From Acidimicrobiaceae bacterium (GTDB taxonomy: Bacteria; Actinomycetota; Acidimicrobiia; Acidimicrobiales; RAAP-2), in NCBI GenBank assembly GCA_027314705.1, contig DAHVAJ010000070.1:1-35163 (forward strand): a stretch of 35,163 bases of DNA, written 5' to 3'. The notes below the pieces were generated by a model. It was given only the letters and a program-made list of their open reading frames with translations. It did not search any database and had not been told where the DNA came from. This document shows, piece by piece, positions 31,304 to 35,163 of the stretch. The translations under genes were made by a program, and so were the position numbers. Every line of letters begins with the position of its first letter. Position 1 is the stretch's first letter.

Positions 31304-32640
31304 GCGCCGTGCCTCCGGAACAGGGTGATGCGCTCCTCGCCGATGCGCTCGCGCAACTCGCGGTCGTCGATCCCGAGACCTTCCTCAGGGGCCAGGCACA
31401 GGACGCCGATCTTGCCCTCGTGCAGGTTGCGGTGGACCTGGTAGGCGGCTTCGCCGACGTGCGCCAAGGTGTGGACGGCCGACAGCGGAGGAAGGATCTT
31501 CCCCTCGCAGACGAGCTGGTTGGCGTCCCAGGCCTCACGGTAATTGGCGAAGTGCGAGCCTTTGATGGTCTTGAGCTTCATCCACAGGTGGCGGTTGTCG
31601 TACTCGATCATGTAGCCCGAGGTGGCCGCACAGGTCACGATGGTGCCGGCCCGCTTGGTCACGAACACCGAGGCGCCCATGGTCTGGCGGCCGGGGTGCT
31701 CGAAGACGATGTCGACGTCGTCGCCGACGAGGGCCCGGATGTCCTTGCCCAACCGGCGCCACTCCGACTCGTCCTGGTGGAATTCGTCCTTCCAGAACCG
31801 GTAGTTGGCCTCCTTGCGGTCGATGACCGCCTCCACCCCGAGGTCGTGGAGGAGGTCGGCCTTGGCCGGCGACGAGACCACGCCGACCGGGATGCCCCCC
31901 CCGTTCAGCACGTACTGCACGGCGTAGGCGCCGAGGCCGCCCGAGGCACCCCAGACGAGCACCCGGTCGCCCTGGGTCACCGGCGCCCCGTTGTGGGAGA
32001 CGAGCATGCGGTACGAGGTCGAGTTGCAGAGGGCGTTGACGGCCGCCTCCTCCCAGCTCAGGTGGGTCGGCTTGGGCATGAGCTGGTTGGCCTTGACCAC
32101 CGCCAGGTCGGCCAGGCCGCCAAAGTTGGTCTCGAAGCCCCAGATCCGCTGGTTGTCGGCGAGCATCGAGTCGTCGTGGGCCGACGGGCTCTGGTCGTCC
32201 ACGTAGTTGCAGTGGACCGTCACCTTGTCCCCCGCCTTCCACGTCCGCACGGCCGAGCCGACCTGGAGGACCACGGCGGCCGCGTCCGAGCCGACGACGT
32301 GGTGGTCGAGCGCGTGGCGGGCGCCCCACACGCTCTCCCGGCCCAGGCGGTCGAGGAAGCCGAAGGTGGGCAGCGGTTCGAAGATCGAGGTCCACACCGT
32401 GTTGAAGTTGATGGCACTCGCCATCACGGCGATGTAGGCCTCGTCGGGGGCGAGCTCGGGAGTGGCCACCTCGCCCACGTGGAGCGACTTGCGGGGGTCC
32501 TTCTCCTCGGAGGCCAGACCCTCGAACATGTCCACGTCGTCCCGGCGCACGTAGGCGGCCCGGTAGGAATCGGGGACGGGGAGGGCGGCGATCTCGTCGC
32601 CGGGCGCGCCGGCGAGGATGGCGTGGAGTATCTCCTGCAT
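31300..32640 (-). CDS. ccr: Crotonyl-CoA carboxylase/reductase
   Basis: NADPH-dependent reductive carboxylation of crotonyl-CoA to (2S)-ethylmalonyl-CoA, the key step of the ethylmalonyl-CoA pathway. The 446-residue product is a medium-chain dehydrogenase/reductase of the Ccr family and length. It keeps the four residues known to hold CO2 in the Kitasatospora enzyme (N81, F170, E171, H365): here N80 (SAINFNTVW), F169-E170 (IWGFETNFGG) and H363 (GSHFANYREAW). The cofactor site is WGASGGLGAYAVQ. This argues for true carboxylation, not just crotonyl-CoA reduction. MQEILHAILAG was taken as start because TATCCT ends 8 nt before it. Overlaps mce by 4 nt; divergent from the thiolase gene. Confidence 0.96.
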   Translation of the reverse strand: MQEILHAILAGAPGDEIAALPVPDSYRAAYVRRDDVDMFEGLASEEKDPRKSLHVGEVATPELAPDEAYIAVMASAINFNTVWTSIFEPLPTFGFLDRLGRESVWGARHALDHHVVGSDAAAVVLQVGSAVRTWKAGDKVTVHCNYVDDQSPSAHDDSMLADNQRIWGFETNFGGLADLAVVKANQLMPKPTHLSWEEAAVNALCNSTSYRMLVSHNGAPVTQGDRVLVWGASGGLGAYAVQYVLNGGGIPVGVVSSPAKADLLHDLGVEAVIDRKEANYRFWKDEFHQDESEWRRLGKDIRALVGDDVDIVFEHPGRQTMGASVFVTKRAGTIVTCAATSGYMIEYDNRHLWMKLKTIKGSHFANYREAWDANQLVCEGKILPPLSAVHTLAHVGEAAYQVHRNLHEGKIGVLCLAPEEGLGIDDRELRERIGEERITLFRRHGA

Positions 32641-32648
32641 GGGTGGTG

Positions 32649-32654
32649 AGGATA
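32649..32654 (-). promoter_or_regulatory. -10 hexamer TATCCT, leaderless start of ccr
   Basis: TATCCT (minus strand) ends 8 nt before the ATG. Confidence 0.55.
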
Positions 32655-32696
32655 GCCCGAGCGCGGCGGGTGCCACCTGGGCCGATCGGCCTCCGG

Positions 32697-32727
32697 CCCG
32701 GGTCCGGACGGGAAAGCGGACCCCGGG
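32697..32727. promoter_or_regulatory. Inverted repeat in the ccr/thiolase divergent region (candidate operator)
   Basis: GGGTCCG (32700-32706) and CGGACCC (32717-32723) are perfect inverted repeats separated by 10 nt, each flanked by a further CCC/GGG pair with one unpaired C. It lies between the two divergent promoters, where one regulator could control both genes. Could be a chance hairpin in GC-rich DNA. Confidence 0.35.
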
Positions 32728-32762
32728 AGCCCGTCCCTGTGGTCACCCCGGACCGGCGGTCG

Positions 32763-32768
32763 TATCAT
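32763..32768 (+). promoter_or_regulatory. -10 hexamer TATCAT upstream of the thiolase gene
   Basis: TATCAT followed by GGTC lies 71 nt before the ATG, giving a leader of about 65 nt. Same TAnCATGGTC form as at the dehydrogenase gene. No clear -35. Confidence 0.45.
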
Positions 32769-32839
32769 GGTCTCCTGTTGTCGTGGCGGGCCCGTCAGGG
32801 GAACGCCCCCGATCCGGCCGACTGGCCGCGGAGGTTGTC

Positions 32840-34021
32840 ATGTCCGGAACCGTCATCGTCGCAGGGGCCCGCACCCCGATCGGCAAGCTCTCGGGAGCCC
32901 TGAGTGGCTTCTCCGCCGCCGAGCTGGGCGGTTTCGCCATCGCCGGTGCCCTCGAGCGGGCCGGCATCGCCCCCGAGCTGGTCGACTACGTCTTCATGGG
33001 CCAGGTCATCCAGGCCGGGGCCGGCCAGATCACGGCCCGCCAGGCGGCCAGCAAGGCCGGCGTCCCCATGGACGTCCCGGCCTCCACCATCAACAAGGTC
33101 TGCCTCTCGGGCCTCAACGCCATCTACCTGGCCGACCTCGTGATCAACGCCGGCGAGGCCGAGATCGTGGTGGCCGGCGGCATGGAGTCGATGACCCAGG
33201 CCCCCTACCTGCTGCCCGGAGCCCGGGGCGGCTACCGGCTCGGGGACGGAACGCTCGTCGACTCCATGATGTACGACGGACTCTTCTGCGCCTTCGATCA
33301 GTGCGCCATGGGCCTCGGCACCGAGCGGTACAACGGCGCCGACGGCGTGTCGCGCCAGCGCCAGGACGCCTTCAGCGCCCGGTCCCACGAGCTGGCCGCA
33401 GCGGCCATCAAGGACGGCAAGTTCGCCCAGGAGATCGTGCCGGTGAGCGTCCCCCAGCGCAAGGGCGACCCACTGGTGGTCGACACCGACGAGGGCGTGC
33501 GTCCGGAGACGACGGCGGAGTCGCTGGGCAAGCTCCGGCCGGCCTTCGACAAGCAGGGCACCATCACGGCCGGCAACGCCAGTCAGATCTCCGACGGCGG
33601 GGCCGCCGTCATCGTGATGTCGAAGGCCAAGGCCGAGCAGCTCGGGGTGGCCCCGCTCGGTGAGCTCGCGAGCTACGGCCAGGTCGCCGGCCCGAGCCCC
33701 TCGCTCCTCCACCAGCCCAGCCACGCCACCAACGTGGCGCTCGAGAAGGCCGGTCTCACCACGGCCGACGTCGACCTGTTCGAGATCAACGAGGCCTTCG
33801 CCGCCGTGAGCCTGGCCTCGACCGACGATCTCGGCGTCCCCGAGGACGTCGTGAACGTCAACGGCGGGGCCGTGGCCCTCGGTCACCCCGTCGGCATGTC
33901 GGGCACCCGTCTGGCCCTCACCGCCCTCTACGAGCTGCGGCGGCGGGGCGGCGGCGTGGCCGCCGTCAGCCTCTGCGGCGGCGGTGGCCAGGGTGACGCC
34001 GCCGTCCTGCGCTCCCTCTGA
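32840..34021 (+). CDS. Acetyl-CoA C-acetyltransferase (thiolase)
   Basis: Condenses two acetyl-CoA to acetoacetyl-CoA, or the reverse. The 393-residue product is full length, with the nucleophile C88 in [36 protein letters not shown], the NEAFAAVS block, the catalytic His in [19 protein letters not shown], and the final Cys in [13 protein letters not shown]. The ATG has GGAGG 5 nt upstream and a leader of about 65 nt, unlike the leaderless neighbours. Divergent from ccr and near the dehydrogenase and mutase genes, it most likely provides acetoacetyl-CoA at the head of the ethylmalonyl-CoA pathway (PhaA-like role). Confidence 0.95.
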   Translation: MSGTVIVAGARTPIGKLSGALSGFSAAELGGFAIAGALERAGIAPELVDYVFMGQVIQAGAGQITARQAASKAGVPMDVPASTINKVCLSGLNAIYLADLVINAGEAEIVVAGGMESMTQAPYLLPGARGGYRLGDGTLVDSMMYDGLFCAFDQCAMGLGTERYNGADGVSRQRQDAFSARSHELAAAAIKDGKFAQEIVPVSVPQRKGDPLVVDTDEGVRPETTAESLGKLRPAFDKQGTITAGNASQISDGGAAVIVMSKAKAEQLGVAPLGELASYGQVAGPSPSLLHQPSHATNVALEKAGLTTADVDLFEINEAFAAVSLASTDDLGVPEDVVNVNGGAVALGHPVGMSGTRLALTALYELRRRGGGVAAVSLCGGGGQGDAAVLRSL

Positions 34022-34029
34022 GGAGCCGA

Positions 34030-34049
34030 GGGGCGCCGTCCGGCGCCCC
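34030..34049 (+). terminator. Hairpin after the thiolase gene
   Basis: GGGGCGCC (34030-34037) and GGCGCCCC (34042-34049) form a perfect 8-bp stem with a GTCC loop, 8 nt beyond the thiolase stop and 13 nt before the sulfotransferase start. No T-tract. Confidence 0.55.
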
Positions 34050-34062
34050 GGCCTCGACACCG

Positions 34063-35007
34063 ATGACCGGCACACGCGACACGTTCGTCTTCGTGGTGGG
34101 CATGCACCGCAGCGGGACCTCGGCCCTCACCGGCCTGCTGGGCGCGCTCGGGCTCGCCCTGCCTCCCGAGAGCGACCTCCTCACCGGCCAGCCCGACAAC
34201 CCGACCCACTACGAGAGCACCTCGCTCATCGCCCTCAACGACCGGCTGCTGGCCGCCGCCGGGGTCACGTGGGACGCACCCGGTCCCCTCGCACCGGGGT
34301 GGTCCGGCTCGCCGGCGCTGACCGCGTTCGACGCCGAGGCACGTGCCGCAGTCGACACGGTGTTCCCCGGCCCCGGGCCCGCCGTCTGGAAGGATCCTCG
34401 CCTCTGCCACCTCTTGCCCTACTGGCGGCGAGTCGTCTCCCGGCCTCAGGCGGCCGTGCTCGTCTGGCGCCGGCCCGGGGACGTCGCCCGCTCCCTCGTC
34501 CACCGGGACGGCACGACCCAGTCGGCGGGCCTGGCCCTCTGGGAACGCTCGACGGCCGATGCCCTCGCCGGCGTCGCCGGCCTGCCGGTGCAGGTCGTGG
34601 CCCACGACCGGCTGCTGGCCGATCCGGCGGGCACGGCCGAGACCCTCGCCACCTGGTTGACCGGTCTCGGTGCCTCCCCCCCGGAGGGCGGCTGGGATCG
34701 CGCCGCGGCGGCCGGGGTCATCGATCCCGCGCTCGACTCGACCGGGGACGGGCGGTCCGGCTGCACCGCCCCCGAGCTGGACGCCCTCGTCGACCGGCTC
34801 CTCGGGCTCGAGGGCGTCCATGCCGCCTTTCCCGAGCTCGAGCCGCTGCCGTCGACCGGCTGGGGCCCCGATCTCCTGGACGAGCGCCTCTCGCGGCGAC
34901 GGGCCGAACAGGAGCTGGCCCAGATCCGGTCCATGGCCCGCTACCGGGTGACCGCGCCGCTCCGCCGGCTCCGGGCGCGGATGCGGACGACCGGTCCGGA
35001 TCAGTAG
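34063..35007 (+). CDS. Sulfotransferase-like protein
   Basis: Probable PAPS-dependent sulfotransferase or related P-loop protein. The 314-residue product has the 5'-phosphosulfate loop FVVGMHRSGTSALTGLLGAL (GMHRSGTS at 13-20), the conserved PAVWKDPRLCHLLPYW, and the 3'-phosphate region AAVLVWRRPGDVARSLVHRD. The C-terminal Arg-rich helix ARYRVTAPLRRLRARMRT may bind membrane or nucleic acid. Similar proteins occur beside glycosyltransferases in polysaccharide loci. It follows the thiolase by 41 nt, separated by a hairpin, with no clear ribosome site or -10. Substrate unknown. Its stop overlaps the end of a gene on the opposite strand. Confidence 0.82.
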   Translation: MTGTRDTFVFVVGMHRSGTSALTGLLGALGLALPPESDLLTGQPDNPTHYESTSLIALNDRLLAAAGVTWDAPGPLAPGWSGSPALTAFDAEARAAVDTVFPGPGPAVWKDPRLCHLLPYWRRVVSRPQAAVLVWRRPGDVARSLVHRDGTTQSAGLALWERSTADALAGVAGLPVQVVAHDRLLADPAGTAETLATWLTGLGASPPEGGWDRAAAAGVIDPALDSTGDGRSGCTAPELDALVDRLLGLEGVHAAFPELEPLPSTGWGPDLLDERLSRRRAEQELAQIRSMARYRVTAPLRRLRARMRTTGPDQ

Positions 35008-35163
35008 GGGGGCGCCAGCAGTCCGACCAGGCGTCCGCAACCCTGGACGGCGTCCTCCCAGGAGTCGACACGCAGGGCGAGGACGGCGAGGGCGCAGGTC
35101 GGGAAGCCGTGGGCCTCGAGCCGGTCACGGTCGCCGGGGGCGTCCGGGTCGAGCAGTTCGAGG
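35001..35163 (-). CDS. 3' end of an unidentified gene
   Basis: An open minus-strand frame enters from the right edge and ends in TGA at 35001-35003. The last 54 codons read LELLDPDAPGDRDRLEAHGF and end VGLLAPPY. The amino-acid mix is plausible for a real protein. The end overlaps the sulfotransferase stop by 7 bp, convergently. Too little is visible to name it. Confidence 0.5.
   Translation of the reverse strand, partial: LELLDPDAPGDRDRLEAHGFPTCALAVLALRVDSWEDAVQGCGRLVGLLAPPY

Overview
The window is about 35 kb of very GC-rich DNA from a bacterial chromosome. Gene content and order point to an actinobacterium, most likely one of the deep-branching Acidimicrobiia-like lineages. This placement is inferred from the secE-nusG-rplKAJL block with interleaved tRNAs, an MptB-like mannosyltransferase, a Ccr/Ecm gene set, a coupled epsilon-type carboxylase subunit and widespread leaderless start codons. 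No search was run. Nothing in it looks like a mobile element, prophage or CRISPR array.

Layout. 1-4198 (minus strand) is the translation/transcription block: tRNA-Thr, tRNA-Met, rpmG, tRNA-Trp, secE, nusG, rplK, rplA, an L10-type leader, rplJ and the 5' part of rplL. 4289-7465 holds a GNAT acetyltransferase, a GT-C mannosyltransferase-like protein, tRNA-Tyr and yajQ. 7514-9081 (minus) is a compact membrane-protein operon (GtrA-like, FTR1-like ExxE protein, small two-helix protein). 9144-13879 carries a GH1 glycosidase, a TesB-type thioesterase, citrate synthase and an anchored exported protein. 13947-18975 has UDP-sulfoquinovose synthase (sqdB), rmuC, a type II NADH dehydrogenase-like flavoprotein and phoU. 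19028-23586 contains asd, lysC (with a clear internal start for a beta subunit), two cyclophilins and an S51-like peptidase. 23654-34021 is a carbon-assimilation region: hydrolase, 3-hydroxyacyl-CoA dehydrogenase, ethylmalonyl-CoA mutase, acyl-CoA carboxylase beta chain with a tiny coupled partner, a GIY-YIG-like protein, methylmalonyl/ethylmalonyl-CoA epimerase, crotonyl-CoA carboxylase/reductase and acetyl-CoA acetyltransferase. A sulfotransferase-like gene and the 3' end of an unidentified gene close the window.

How the genes work together. The thiolase, dehydrogenase, Ccr, epimerase and Ecm are consecutive or near-consecutive enzymes of the ethylmalonyl-CoA route, which builds C4/C5 intermediates from acetyl-CoA. 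The carboxylase beta subunit would handle the propionyl-CoA released at the end. Citrate synthase lies about 12 kb away. The later enzymes (methylsuccinyl-CoA dehydrogenase, mesaconyl-CoA hydratase, malyl-CoA lyase) are not in the window, so the pathway is inferred, not shown complete.

Gene expression. The most consistent unlisted structure is at the starts. Seventeen genes have a -10-like hexamer (TAnnnT or CAnnnT) ending exactly 6-8 nt before the start codon and no usable Shine-Dalgarno, which is the signature of leaderless mRNAs. The ribosomal genes, the internal lysC start, the second cyclophilin, the thiolase, rmuC, sqdB and a few others use Shine-Dalgarno sequences instead.
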